Assembly (NCBI GenBank): GCA_905372445.1 | Contig: CAJPPF010000052.1 | Coordinates: 1-13,317 of the forward strand | Length of the DNA stretch: 13,317 nucleotides | Direction of reading: 5' to 3' | DNA from: an uncultured Prevotella sp. | GTDB lineage: Bacteria > Bacteroidota > Bacteroidia > Bacteroidales > Bacteroidaceae | Part shown: positions 1 through 7,806 of the stretch, piece after piece | Layout: every line of letters begins with the position of its first letter | Position numbering within the stretch: position 1 is the stretch's first letter | Translations under genes and position numbers: made by a program | The notes under the pieces: generated by a model | Databases searched by the model: none | Seen by the model: the letters and a program-made list of their open reading frames with translations, nothing else | Told to the model about the DNA's origin: nothing

Positions 1-68
1 GAATTACAGGAAAAGTGAAATGTAAGGATAAAAAGTCATGCCGGCAATCCAAAAAGACGAAAAAAGAT

Positions 69-99
69 TTTGTAGTCTCCACTATTTGATTTATCTTTG
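69..99 (+). promoter_or_regulatory. Bacteroidota-type sigma-ABfr promoter
   Basis: A -33 element TTTG (69-72) and a -7 element TATCTTTG (92-99) are separated by exactly 19 bp, matching the Bacteroidota housekeeping consensus TTTG-N19-TAnnTTTG without mismatch. Transcription would start near 105-108, leaving a leader of roughly 95 nt before the receptor gene. No other equally good match was seen before the next four genes, so this promoter probably drives all five genes up to the terminator at 7266. Confidence 0.85.
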
Positions 100-202
100 C
101 AAACATTCTGCGTATATGTGCGCACGCATATAATATATAATGTCTAAATACTACAAACTACATCAATAAGTAAATTATATAAATTCAATAATAATATCAA
201 TT
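100..202 (+). promoter_or_regulatory. A/T-rich 5' leader with small dyad
   Basis: This is the untranslated leader between the promoter and the first gene. It contains a dyad around 109-132: the palindrome GTGCGCAC (118-125) is flanked by TATAT (113-117) and ATATA (128-132), with two extra bases on one side. TGCGT (109-113) can alternatively pair with ACGCA (124-128). It would lie at the very 5' end of the mRNA, so it could stabilise the transcript or be an operator. The rest (133-202) is A/T-rich with no Shine-Dalgarno sequence, normal for this phylum. No recognised riboswitch was seen. Confidence 0.3.
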
Positions 203-2806
203 ATGCAAATGAAGCTAAAATTTCTTATGCTGTCTTTGTGTGCCACTCCTTTTATGATGGCACAGACCACAGACACAGCAACGCAGGAATTGAGGGCGGC
301 TTCGGGAGCTGACGACAGCCAGTTTACCTTTACAGAGAGCCAGCTGGGCGAAGATGAGGATATGTCGCAGAATGTGACAATCATCTCTTCAAACGGTGAT
401 CTCTTTGCCAATCAGGTGGGCTATGGCTTTTCGGCAGTGAGATTCCGTTATCGCGCCTTCAATCAAAAGTACAACGATGTCTACATCAACGGTATGCAGA
501 TGAACGACATGGAGACCGGTCAGTTCCGTTTTTCTCTTGTCGGCGGTCTGAACAACCAGACCCGTTCAGCTGAGTCGGTATTGCCTTTCGAGAGTAATAA
601 CTTCTCGCTTGCCGGTATGGGTGGAGCCAACAACTACAACTTCCGTGCAGGAAGTATGGCGGCAGGAAGCCGTGCATCGCTGCTGCTTACCAACCGTAAC
701 TACAACGTTCGCGGAATGTATACCTATTCATCTGGATTCAATGCAAAAGGCTGGGCATGGACTGCAAACCTGACCTACCGCGGAGCAACATACGGAATGC
801 AGAACATCAATCCTTTCTACAAGGGAACGTTCTACAACGCATTGAGTTACTTTTTTGGTGTAGAGAAGATTATCAACGACAAGCACAGTGTGTCATTCTC
901 AACATGGGGCAACCCTACAGAGCGTGCTTCTCAAGGTGCCAGCACCGACGAGATGTACTGGATAGCAAACTCTCATTACTACAATCCTTACTGGGGATAT
1001 CAGAACGGTAAGGTACGTGCTTCACGCATTGTCAATGACTTTGCTCCTTCAGCAGTCTTCACATGGGACTACAAAATCAATGATATCACAAAACTTACAA
1101 CGACAGTAGGCGGACGTTACTCGATGTATAAGAACACATCGCTCGACTATAACAATTCCGACAACCCAAGTCCAGACTATTGGAAAAACATGCCGTCGGC
1201 ATACTACAATGTATGGAACCAGAGCACTCCGCGCAACAATGACTATACGCCACAGGCATGGGAACAGGCATATAACTATCTTGCAGCTGACGAGTCACAT
1301 CGTCAGATCAACTGGGACCGCTTGTATGCAGCTAACAAGGGAAGCAACGCACAGGGTACAGATGCGATGTACTTCATCAAAGCAAAGCACAACAACCAGC
1401 TCACGCTTCAGCTTAACTCTGTGCTGAATACAGAACTTGATCCTTTCAAACACTTTTCTATCGGTCTTGGACTTGGTGCAAACCGTGGACGTCACTTTAT
1501 GTCAATCGACGATCTGCTTGGCGGTAAGAACTTCCATAACATCAACACTTTCGCAGTTTCTTCATACGGAGAGAGATCTGACATGGTACAGTACGACCTC
1601 AACAAACCAAGCTACATAGGTGATGCCGGCTCTAATCTCAAGGAAGGCGACAAATATCGTTATGACTACTTCCTCAATATCCGCAAGGCTACTCTCTGGA
1701 CAGCTTATACGGCAAATGCGCGTCGCATACATTTCCTTTTCGGTGCAAAGGTCAACTACACCGATATGCAGCGAGAAGGCATGATGCGTAATGGTATGGC
1801 AGCAAACAACTCTTTCGGTAAGTCGGGCACAGCTCACTTCCTCGACGGTGGTGCAAAGACATCCATGTCGGTGAATCTCGGTGGTGGTCATGCATTCTCA
1901 CTTGGTGTCGGCATGGAGACACGTGCTCCTCAGGCATCAACAGCATTTGCCGCACCAGAGATAAACAATGACTTTGTGAAAGATCTGCATCTTGAGCAGG
2001 TGTTCTCAAGCGCCTTTGGCTACCAGCTACGTTCTTCATGGCTTAATCTTAATGTCAATGCCTACTACAGCTATATGAAGCATGTCACAGAGTGGCAGAA
2101 CTATTACTTCGACGACAACAACTCATTCACATACGTAAGCCTCACAGACATACAGAAGGCAAACTATGGAGTCGAGCTTGGCGCAAAGGTAAAGCTCACC
2201 GGAACTCTTGACATAAAGGCATACGGTACTATCAGCGATGCAAAATACCTGAACAATGCTCATGCACGTTATATGGTTTCAAAGCGTGCAGAGTATATAG
2301 ATACAAAGGTTTACAGCAAGGGTATGCGTGAAAGCGGCACTCCGCTCACGGCAGCAAGTCTCGGTTTGAGCTACCACAACCGTGGGTGGTTCATCGACAT
2401 TGCAGGAAAGTATTACGACCGCATATACCTCTCATGGTCACCAAGTATGCGCTACGAGAGCGTAATAGCACGCCGACAGTCAGCAGGCGACGTTCTGTTC
2501 GACAACAATGGCGCACTGCTTCCTGATGCGTTTGCACAGGCAGAAGGCAAAGGCGGCTTCATGCTTGATGGTTCTATCGGACGAAGCATCTACCTGAAAA
2601 AAGGATCACTATCGATAAACCTTTCTATAAACAATATTCTCAACAATACCAATATCGTCACAGGCGGTTACGAGCAGAGTCGTACAGACTACACAAAGAA
2701 TAACCAAGGTGGTTACGACAAGCGCGTCTACTACTTTTCTAAGAATCCAAAGAAGTACTATGCTCTCGGCACTAACGGTATGTTGAACATAACATGGAGA
2801 TTCTAA
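203..2806 (+). CDS. TonB-dependent outer-membrane receptor
   Basis: An 867-residue outer-membrane receptor expected to import a ligand using TonB/ExbBD energy. A signal peptide (residues 1-20, cut after FMMA before QTT) precedes a short acidic linker, then a plug-like region at about 40-165 containing FRYRAFNQKYNDVYINGMQM and NDMETG. This matches the family plug pattern RGY...YINGv.mNd.etG, with RAF in place of the usual RGY. The remainder is a long aromatic-rich beta-barrel ending in NITWRF, with a C-terminal Phe typical of BAM substrates. The N-terminal carboxypeptidase-regulatory-like domain common in SusC proteins is absent, no TonB box is obvious, and no SusD gene follows. A second ATG two codons downstream (209) is an equally plausible start. 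Ligand unknown; the nuclease three genes downstream suggests nucleic-acid products (inference). Confidence 0.85.
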   Translation: MQMKLKFLMLSLCATPFMMAQTTDTATQELRAASGADDSQFTFTESQLGEDEDMSQNVTIISSNGDLFANQVGYGFSAVRFRYRAFNQKYNDVYINGMQMNDMETGQFRFSLVGGLNNQTRSAESVLPFESNNFSLAGMGGANNYNFRAGSMAAGSRASLLLTNRNYNVRGMYTYSSGFNAKGWAWTANLTYRGATYGMQNINPFYKGTFYNALSYFFGVEKIINDKHSVSFSTWGNPTERASQGASTDEMYWIANSHYYNPYWGYQNGKVRASRIVNDFAPSAVFTWDYKINDITKLTTTVGGRYSMYKNTSLDYNNSDNPSPDYWKNMPSAYYNVWNQSTPRNNDYTPQAWEQAYNYLAADESHRQINWDRLYAANKGSNAQGTDAMYFIKAKHNNQLTLQLNSVLNTELDPFKHFSIGLGLGANRGRHFMSIDDLLGGKNFHNINTFAVSSYGERSDMVQYDLNKPSYIGDAGSNLKEGDKYRYDYFLNIRKATLWTAYTANARRIHFLFGAKVNYTDMQREGMMRNGMAANNSFGKSGTAHFLDGGAKTSMSVNLGGGHAFSLGVGMETRAPQASTAFAAPEINNDFVKDLHLEQVFSSAFGYQLRSSWLNLNVNAYYSYMKHVTEWQNYYFDDNNSFTYVSLTDIQKANYGVELGAKVKLTGTLDIKAYGTISDAKYLNNAHARYMVSKRAEYIDTKVYSKGMRESGTPLTAASLGLSYHNRGWFIDIAGKYYDRIYLSWSPSMRYESVIARRQSAGDVLFDNNGALLPDAFAQAEGKGGFMLDGSIGRSIYLKKGSLSINLSINNILNNTNIVTGGYEQSRTDYTKNNQGGYDKRVYYFSKNPKKYYALGTNGMLNITWRF

Positions 2807-2808
2807 CT

Positions 2809-3684
2809 ATGAAGAAGATTCAATATATATTGCTCGCAATGTTGACTATCGTGTCAGCATCGTGTATGGACGGCGGTTATGGCGAAGATACGGCAACAGC
2901 TAAGGATGCGTTCGGTAACAACAACATCACTGAAACTAATGTTGTCACTATCAAGGAACTGTGCCAGATGGAGAAGTACAAGACCGTCATGACCCAGTAT
3001 CGTGACTATAAACTCGTGGACGATGATATTAAGTTAAGACTACGTGTAACAGGCAACGACCTGGGAGGCAACATCTACAATAAGGTTGCGCTTCAAGACA
3101 AGAACGGTGATGCCATCCTCGTTTGTGTTTATTCCGGTGGTATGCATTCTTACCTCCCTGTCGGTCAGGAGATAATCATCGATCTCAAGGGACTCTATAT
3201 AGGTACTTATGGCTATCAGCACCAGATCGGTGTTCCTTACACAACGGCATCGGGCAACACTTACCCAGGTCGTATGGCTAACTACCTATGGCAACAGCAT
3301 TTCAAGCTCGTTGAAACAACGATCGACAATTCTGCCATTGAGCCTATAGAATTTACGAAAGCACAACTCAACGACATTGACAACAATGCCGGCAAGCTCA
3401 TGACACTAAAAGGTGTGGAGTTGCAGGATGCTGACGGCAGTGCAGTGTGGGCGCCTTCAGGAAACACCGTGGCAGAAGACGAACTTAACACCGACTTCTC
3501 TATTGAGCGCATAGTAAAAGGCTATGCAAAAAACAAGCTCATCATTTATACTTCAACCAGTGCGAAGTTCGCACACGAGGTAATGCCAAAAGGCAAGGTA
3601 AATATCACAGGTATCTTCACACGTTACAATAAAGTCTATCAGGTGCAGATGAGAACACTTGACGATATAAAGCCTGCAGAATAA
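2809..3684 (+). CDS. DUF5689-like surface/periplasmic lipoprotein
   Basis: A 291-residue lipoprotein starting at ATG 2809, two bases after the receptor stop. An in-frame ATG at 2794 lies inside the receptor gene and would put MEILT before the signal peptide, so it was not used. MKKIQYILLAMLTIVSASC gives a lipoprotein signal with Cys19 as lipidation site. The mature part (about 45-285) is all-beta in character, with two halves each containing hydrophobic strands (IKLRLRVTGNDLGGNIYNKV; GKLMTLKGVELQD; KGKVNITGIFTRYNKVYQVQ). This resembles DUF5689, which looks OB-fold-like and commonly accompanies TonB receptors and secreted nucleases in Bacteroidota (family knowledge from memory, not searched). 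The tight spacing suggests translational coupling and that it is an accessory of the receptor. Possible roles are ligand capture or nucleic-acid binding; neither is proven. Confidence 0.7.
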   Translation: MKKIQYILLAMLTIVSASCMDGGYGEDTATAKDAFGNNNITETNVVTIKELCQMEKYKTVMTQYRDYKLVDDDIKLRLRVTGNDLGGNIYNKVALQDKNGDAILVCVYSGGMHSYLPVGQEIIIDLKGLYIGTYGYQHQIGVPYTTASGNTYPGRMANYLWQQHFKLVETTIDNSAIEPIEFTKAQLNDIDNNAGKLMTLKGVELQDADGSAVWAPSGNTVAEDELNTDFSIERIVKGYAKNKLIIYTSTSAKFAHEVMPKGKVNITGIFTRYNKVYQVQMRTLDDIKPAE

Positions 3685-3731
3685 ATTCAATTCTTATATT
3701 CACAGATTATTTCAACAAAGATCAAATCACA

Positions 3732-5111
3732 ATGAAAAAGATTCTATATTCGATGGTAGCACTCGTTGTTGCTGCCTTCACAATGACAAGTTGCGAGGAT
3801 GTCCCAATGCCTTATGACCGTCCAGGAACAGGTGGCAACGGTGGCGGTGAGACTATTGTTGTTGAGCCTGCAGGTACAGGAACAGCAACAGATCCTTTTA
3901 ATGTATCAGGAGCCATAGCTTATACACAATCGCTCGGAGCAGATGTAACATCTGACAAAGAGATTTATATAAAGGGAGTTGTTCTTGAGAACAGCACAAC
4001 AGAAGCAACCATAAAGAGTTATGGTAACATGACCTTCACAATAGTTGATGCCGGTACAAAGAAGCCTGTTTTCACTGCATTCCAAGTTTATGGTCCCGGC
4101 AAGAAGAAGTTCACTGCCGTCAGTGACATTAAGCCAGGTCAGGAAGTTGTTGTCTGCGGTAAGGTCATCAACTTCAGAGGTAAGACGCCTGAGACTGTCG
4201 GCAAGGGTGCATCTTATGTAGTAAGTATCAATGGCGAAGGAGGCTCTTCTGGAGGTGAGACTACTCCAGGCGATGCTAAAGGCGACGGCACACAGGCTAA
4301 TCCTTACAATGTTGCAGGCATTATAGCTTTCACAAAAGCACTTGCTCCTAACAAAAACTCTGACAAGCAGGTTTACTTCACTGGTACCGTTGATTCTTTC
4401 AAGAGCGGTGAGGAGCCAGGCAATACTTATGGCAATGCAACATTCTATCTTAAGGACGAAAGCACCACAGAGAAGTTCTACTGCTTCCGTGTGATGGGAC
4501 CTGACAACAAGAAGTTTACATCGGCTGACCAACTTAAGGTCGGCGACAAGGTTGTCGTATACGGTAACGTGGTGAACTACAATGGCAATACTCCAGAGAC
4601 TGTTCTTGGCAAGGCTTATGTGGTAAGCATCAATGGCGGTGGCGGTTCAACTGGAGGTGGTACAACTGAACCAGCAGAAGGTATCAGTATCAACGGCACT
4701 ACTGTGACACTTACTAATACGAAAGTAACAGTAGGTACAGAGACCGTGACTTGCGTTGTAAACGACCTTGGCATCGCTGACAAGGGTGCTGCAGCAGGTA
4801 CATACAACCTGTCAGATGGCAGTACACTTACTGTGGCTCAGGGCGAGGGTTCGTCAGCACCAACATACTACAAGCTCAGCAAGGGTTTCCGTCTATATGC
4901 AAACAACACACTCTCTTTCCATGGCAAAAAGAAAATTGCAAAGATTGAGATTACATGCGACTCTTACAATGGCACAAACTACGTAGGCAATCCAACGGCA
5001 ACCGTTACTTTCAACGGGCAGGATGCTATCTACTGCAATAAGTTGGATGGCAGCAAGGGCGGTGTTCAGCTGCGTGCTCAGAAAATGATCATTACCTACG
5101 CTGCAGAATAA
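3732..5111 (+). CDS. Lipoprotein with two tandem OB-fold-like repeats
   Basis: A 459-residue lipoprotein, 47 nt after the previous gene. The signal peptide ends at MTSC (Cys21), followed by a Gly-rich linker (32-39). Two homologous modules occupy about 47-167 and 184-301; each begins with a Gly-Thr-x-x-x-Pro-(F/Y)-N-V motif (ATDPFNVSGAIAYTQSL; QANPYNVAGIIAFTKAL) and ends in a GxTPETV...YVVSING motif. Gly/Ser/Thr linkers follow each module. The modules look like the small beta domains (OB-fold or DUF6359-like) found in Bacteroidota secreted proteins. A C-terminal beta domain (about 315-459), with RLYANNTLSF and VQLRAQKMIITY, resembles the tail domains of secreted Bacteroidota endonucleases. 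No catalytic motif is visible. It is probably a binding protein for the nuclease substrate or product; that role is inferred from context. Confidence 0.65.
   Translation: MKKILYSMVALVVAAFTMTSCEDVPMPYDRPGTGGNGGGETIVVEPAGTGTATDPFNVSGAIAYTQSLGADVTSDKEIYIKGVVLENSTTEATIKSYGNMTFTIVDAGTKKPVFTAFQVYGPGKKKFTAVSDIKPGQEVVVCGKVINFRGKTPETVGKGASYVVSINGEGGSSGGETTPGDAKGDGTQANPYNVAGIIAFTKALAPNKNSDKQVYFTGTVDSFKSGEEPGNTYGNATFYLKDESTTEKFYCFRVMGPDNKKFTSADQLKVGDKVVVYGNVVNYNGNTPETVLGKAYVVSINGGGGSTGGGTTEPAEGISINGTTVTLTNTKVTVGTETVTCVVNDLGIADKGAAAGTYNLSDGSTLTVAQGEGSSAPTYYKLSKGFRLYANNTLSFHGKKKIAKIEITCDSYNGTNYVGNPTATVTFNGQDAIYCNKLDGSKGGVQLRAQKMIITYAAE
3870..4634 (+). repeat. Internal duplication encoding two OB-like modules
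   Basis: Codons 47-167 (3870-4232) and 184-301 (4281-4634) encode two copies of the same domain. Shared landmarks are xxNPY/DPF-NV, a conserved SDK(Q/E)(V/I)Y strand, YGN(A/M)TF, GP(D/G)(N/K)KKFT, a VVVxGxVxNxxGxTPETV strand and YVVSING. The protein match is clear while the DNA has diverged, so the duplication is old. Differences lie mostly in loops, for example EEPGNTYGN against TEATIKSYGN. Confidence 0.8.
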
Positions 5112-5134
5112 TTCTATCAGTATAAGCTTTGAAG

Positions 5135-6097
5135 ATGAAATATAGATATAATATGCTCTCAAGTCTGATGGTGTCAGTAGTAATACTGTCACTGTCGGCT
5201 TGTGGCGGCGGCGATGATCCTTTCAGCAATGGTGGCGACAATGGACAAACCGGCAATAAAAATGCAAACAGTACGAAGGTATGTGCTTATGCCGACCGCC
5301 TGGAATTTCCAAAGCTCAGCAACAACGGTCACTCAATAATAATCGTTCACAAGACTGACGACATGTACGATGCGCAGGGTATTAATTTCGTCACAGAATG
5401 GGATTATCAATTAGGCTCGCAGCGTTGGTCATGTTATCAGATGCACAGAAGTAATGGAGGTTGGGAAGGCAAATGGAACCGCTATGACAACACATCCTTA
5501 AATCCTTCCTATTTGACCGATCCTGACAACAAGGAAAAACGCAAATATCCTTGGGACGCAGATCTTGATTTGCAGTACTATACCCCTATCGACAATTACT
5601 ACCGTTCAGGCTATGACCACGGTCATATATGTCCGGCTGGCGACAGAAGTTATTCTTTCCTTGCCGACAAGCAGACATTCTACATGACCAATATGCAGCC
5701 TCAGCGTAATAAGTTCAATGCCGGTCATTGGGCGAAGCTCGAAGGACAGGTGCGTAATTGGGCAGGTGCTGACGGAGTGGAGAATCTTTATGTATGCAAA
5801 GGTGCTACCATTGATAAGAACGAATATATTATCGAGAAAATAAATGGTAGCCTTATTGTACCAAAATATTTCTTCTGCGCATTGTTGCTGAAGAATTCGC
5901 TGGGCTATAAGACCATTGCATTCTGGATGGAAAACGAAAATGTCAACTTGTCAAAAGAGAATCTCGGGAAGTTCGCTATCTCTGTTGATGAGCTGGAACA
6001 TCGTACGGGAATAGACTTTTTCTGCAACCTTCCGGACAATATTGAAGAGGACCGCGAGGCACGCCGTGACCTTAACGCATGGGGATTGAAAGAATAA
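5135..6097 (+). CDS. Secreted DNA/RNA non-specific endonuclease, lipoprotein
   Basis: A 320-residue nuclease of the beta-beta-alpha-metal NucA/Serratia family, expected to cut DNA and RNA without sequence preference outside the cytoplasm. The start is ATG 5135; a TTG two codons earlier (5129) is less likely. The signal peptide ends at LSAC (Cys23), followed by a Gly/Asn-rich tether. The catalytic region shows YDHGHICPAGDR (160-171), with His164 as general base, then MTNMQPQRNKFNAGHWAKLE (184-203). Aligned by eye to Serratia nuclease, Asn186, Asn195 and Glu203 correspond to Asn110, Asn119 and Glu127. The usual DRGH motif is DHGH here, so the Arg87 position is His162. The C-terminal IAFWMENEN and SVDELEHRTGIDFFCNLP also fit the family. 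It lies 23 nt after the OB-repeat gene, within the operon. Confidence 0.9.
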   Translation: MKYRYNMLSSLMVSVVILSLSACGGGDDPFSNGGDNGQTGNKNANSTKVCAYADRLEFPKLSNNGHSIIIVHKTDDMYDAQGINFVTEWDYQLGSQRWSCYQMHRSNGGWEGKWNRYDNTSLNPSYLTDPDNKEKRKYPWDADLDLQYYTPIDNYYRSGYDHGHICPAGDRSYSFLADKQTFYMTNMQPQRNKFNAGHWAKLEGQVRNWAGADGVENLYVCKGATIDKNEYIIEKINGSLIVPKYFFCALLLKNSLGYKTIAFWMENENVNLSKENLGKFAISVDELEHRTGIDFFCNLPDNIEEDREARRDLNAWGLKE

Positions 6098-6139
6098 TCC
6101 TTAGAAGCCTCAATAAAGAAACAATATAAATCACAGATT

Positions 6140-7252
6140 ATGAATAAAATAATTTTGTTATCATTATCGCTGATGTCGCTGACGTCGTTTGCTCAGACAG
6201 AGCAAAAGGCAATGTTTGAAAGCAAGGCATACGACAACTGGTACATCGGTGTTAATGGTGGCGTGGCCACAAAGACCACCCACAGCAAATGGATTAAGAA
6301 TGTCAATGCCAACGTCGGTGCACGTGTAGGTCGCTGGTTTACGCCAGCCTTTGGTTTGGCTTTTGAAAGCAATGCTTATTTGGGCGACAAGCCAATGCCT
6401 CATACCGGCACTATTGTGAAATATCTCAATACCGACATAGCCGCTACAATAAACCTCTTCAACTGGTGGTTTGGATATCAGGGACAGCCTCGCACCTTTG
6501 AAGTTATCGCTGTGCCGGCTGTAGGAATGGGGCATTTTTTCACAAACAAGGAATCAATCTCTCACGGACTTAATGACTTTACGGGTAAGCTTGCACTTGA
6601 TTTTGCTGTCAATGTCGACAAGAAGAAGTCGCTGCAGTTCTATCTCGAGCCTGCACTCCTTTATTCTATCTATGGCAATGCTACAGGCAGCAACGAGTTC
6701 GGACTGAACGTCAACCGCAGCCACTTTCAGCTGAACGCAGGAGTAATCTATAAGTTTAAGAATTCTAACGGCTCTCATAATTTCAAGTATGCAAAGCCGA
6801 CAGTCATCACCGACCAGGCAGAGATAAACCGTCTCAACAGTCGCATAGAAGAGCTCATGGCTGAAAACGAACAACTGAAAAACCGTCCTGCTCCTTCTAT
6901 CGTGCCTGCTGTCAGAGAGGTTAAGGTCACAGAGATTATCGATGTAGTGGCATTCAAGCAGGGCTCAAGCTTTGTCGAGCCATTGCAATATCCAACTATC
7001 GACAAGGTGGCTCAGTATATGAAAGCCAACACCGACGTGAAGATCCATATCACCGGCTACGCTTCAACAGAAGGCAGCGCCGAATGGAATCAGAAACTCT
7101 CTGAGGCTCGCGCTGAGGCTGTCAAGCATGCTCTCATCACGAAGTACGGTATTGAATCAAGACGCCTGACTATCAGTGGCGAGGGTGCTACCGAGGGACA
7201 GTCTGACACACTCGCTCATAACCGAGTTGCTGTTTTCTCTATTGCAGAATAA
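6140..7252 (+). CDS. OmpA-family outer-membrane protein
   Basis: A 370-residue protein with a signal peptide (cut near SFAQ, residue 19), an N-terminal beta-barrel (about 30-207; YDNWYIGVNGGVATKT, then alternating strands to GVIYKFK), a short coiled coil (about 226-248; Ile229, Leu232, Ile236, Leu239, Leu246 in heptad spacing), and a C-terminal OmpA peptidoglycan-binding domain (about 267-368). In the latter, ITGYASTEGS (304-313) and LSEARAEAV (320-328) are the signature. Arg324 matches the E. coli OmpA Arg286 that binds peptidoglycan, while the partner Asp271 position is Ser309, a variant I recall as common in Bacteroidota. Role: anchoring the outer membrane to the wall. It is the last operon gene, 42 nt after the nuclease and 14 nt before the terminator. 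Confidence 0.88.
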   Translation: MNKIILLSLSLMSLTSFAQTEQKAMFESKAYDNWYIGVNGGVATKTTHSKWIKNVNANVGARVGRWFTPAFGLAFESNAYLGDKPMPHTGTIVKYLNTDIAATINLFNWWFGYQGQPRTFEVIAVPAVGMGHFFTNKESISHGLNDFTGKLALDFAVNVDKKKSLQFYLEPALLYSIYGNATGSNEFGLNVNRSHFQLNAGVIYKFKNSNGSHNFKYAKPTVITDQAEINRLNSRIEELMAENEQLKNRPAPSIVPAVREVKVTEIIDVVAFKQGSSFVEPLQYPTIDKVAQYMKANTDVKIHITGYASTEGSAEWNQKLSEARAEAVKHALITKYGIESRRLTISGEGATEGQSDTLAHNRVAVFSIAE

Positions 7253-7265
7253 TATGTTTATCATA

Positions 7266-7301
7266 GTGAGGCGCACCGATAAAGTGCGCCTCACATTTTT
7301 T
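7266..7301 (+). terminator. Strong intrinsic terminator of the receptor-nuclease operon
   Basis: A perfect 11-bp stem, GTGAGGCGCAC (7266-7276) paired with GTGCGCCTCAC (7284-7294), closes a 7-nt loop and is followed by A and six T (7296-7301). It lies 14 nt after the OmpA stop codon and marks the operon end. Confidence 0.93.
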
Positions 7302-7324
7302 GATTCTCAAAAGAACCATTTATT

Positions 7325-7805
7325 ATGAACCATAAGATGTTAATCAATATCATAATCTGTCTATCCATAGCAGTACCTTGTCTCTCACAGATTACAAACG
7401 GCAGTTCATCGTTCGTAATAAATGAGATACAGACTGCCGACATAGACCAATACATAGACTACTCAAACAACTACGGAGGCTGGATAGAAATATACAATCC
7501 GACTTCTTCAGCTATAACCCTCGACAATTACTACATCAGCAACGATGCCAACAACCTGCGGTTACATAAATTGCAGAATCTTGGCAATATTGCAAGACAG
7601 AAATTCTGCATAATTTACTTCGACCATAACTCTGCCGATGGTAATTTTAGCTCCACTGCTAACAAGCAGGTACGCTTCAAACTGAATGCTGATGGCGGAG
7701 CTATATATTTCTGACAGCACAGGCAAGCTTGTCACATCATTCGATTATCCTGCCTCCATATCACGTTGCTCTTATGCACGCACAACCGATGGTGGCAATA
7801 CATAG
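7325..7805 (+). pseudogene. Broken lamin-tail-domain secreted protein
   Basis: The intact start encodes 129 residues: a signal peptide (about 1-22, ending CLSQ) and most of a lamin-tail domain, with FVINEIQTADID, GGWIEIYNPTSSAITLDNYY and FKLNADGGAIYF. The reading frame stops at TGA 7712-7714, but the expected end of the domain continues in the next frame from 7710 as SDSTGKLVTSFDYPASISRC and SYARTTDGGNT, then meets TAG at 7803-7805, where the family usually has Trp (DGGxxW). So one frameshift near 7709 plus a TGG-to-TAG-like change ended it. Lamin-tail domains in Bacteroidota are usually parts of larger secreted proteins such as CotH-like or nuclease proteins, so most of the gene may be lost. 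No promoter was found, and the gene follows a strong terminator. Confidence 0.72.
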
Positions 7806-7806
7806 T

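Noticed and set aside
3..89. Possible C-terminal end of an upstream + strand gene (Lys-rich frame from base 3 to TGA 87-89)
   Set aside because: Only 28 codons are open, composition is low complexity, and the frame overlaps the promoter. It could be real but nothing in it is recognisable.
2794..2808. Earlier ATG for the DUF5689-like lipoprotein
   Set aside because: It lies inside the receptor's last codons and would place five extra residues before a normal lipoprotein signal that starts at 2809.
3906..4532. Long open frame (208 codons) on the - strand inside the OB-repeat gene
   Set aside because: It is Cys-rich, lacks family features and mirrors a gene with clear signal peptide and domain structure on the + strand.
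5129..5134. TTG start for the nuclease
   Set aside because: ATG at 5135 gives an intact lipoprotein signal, and TTG starts are rare.
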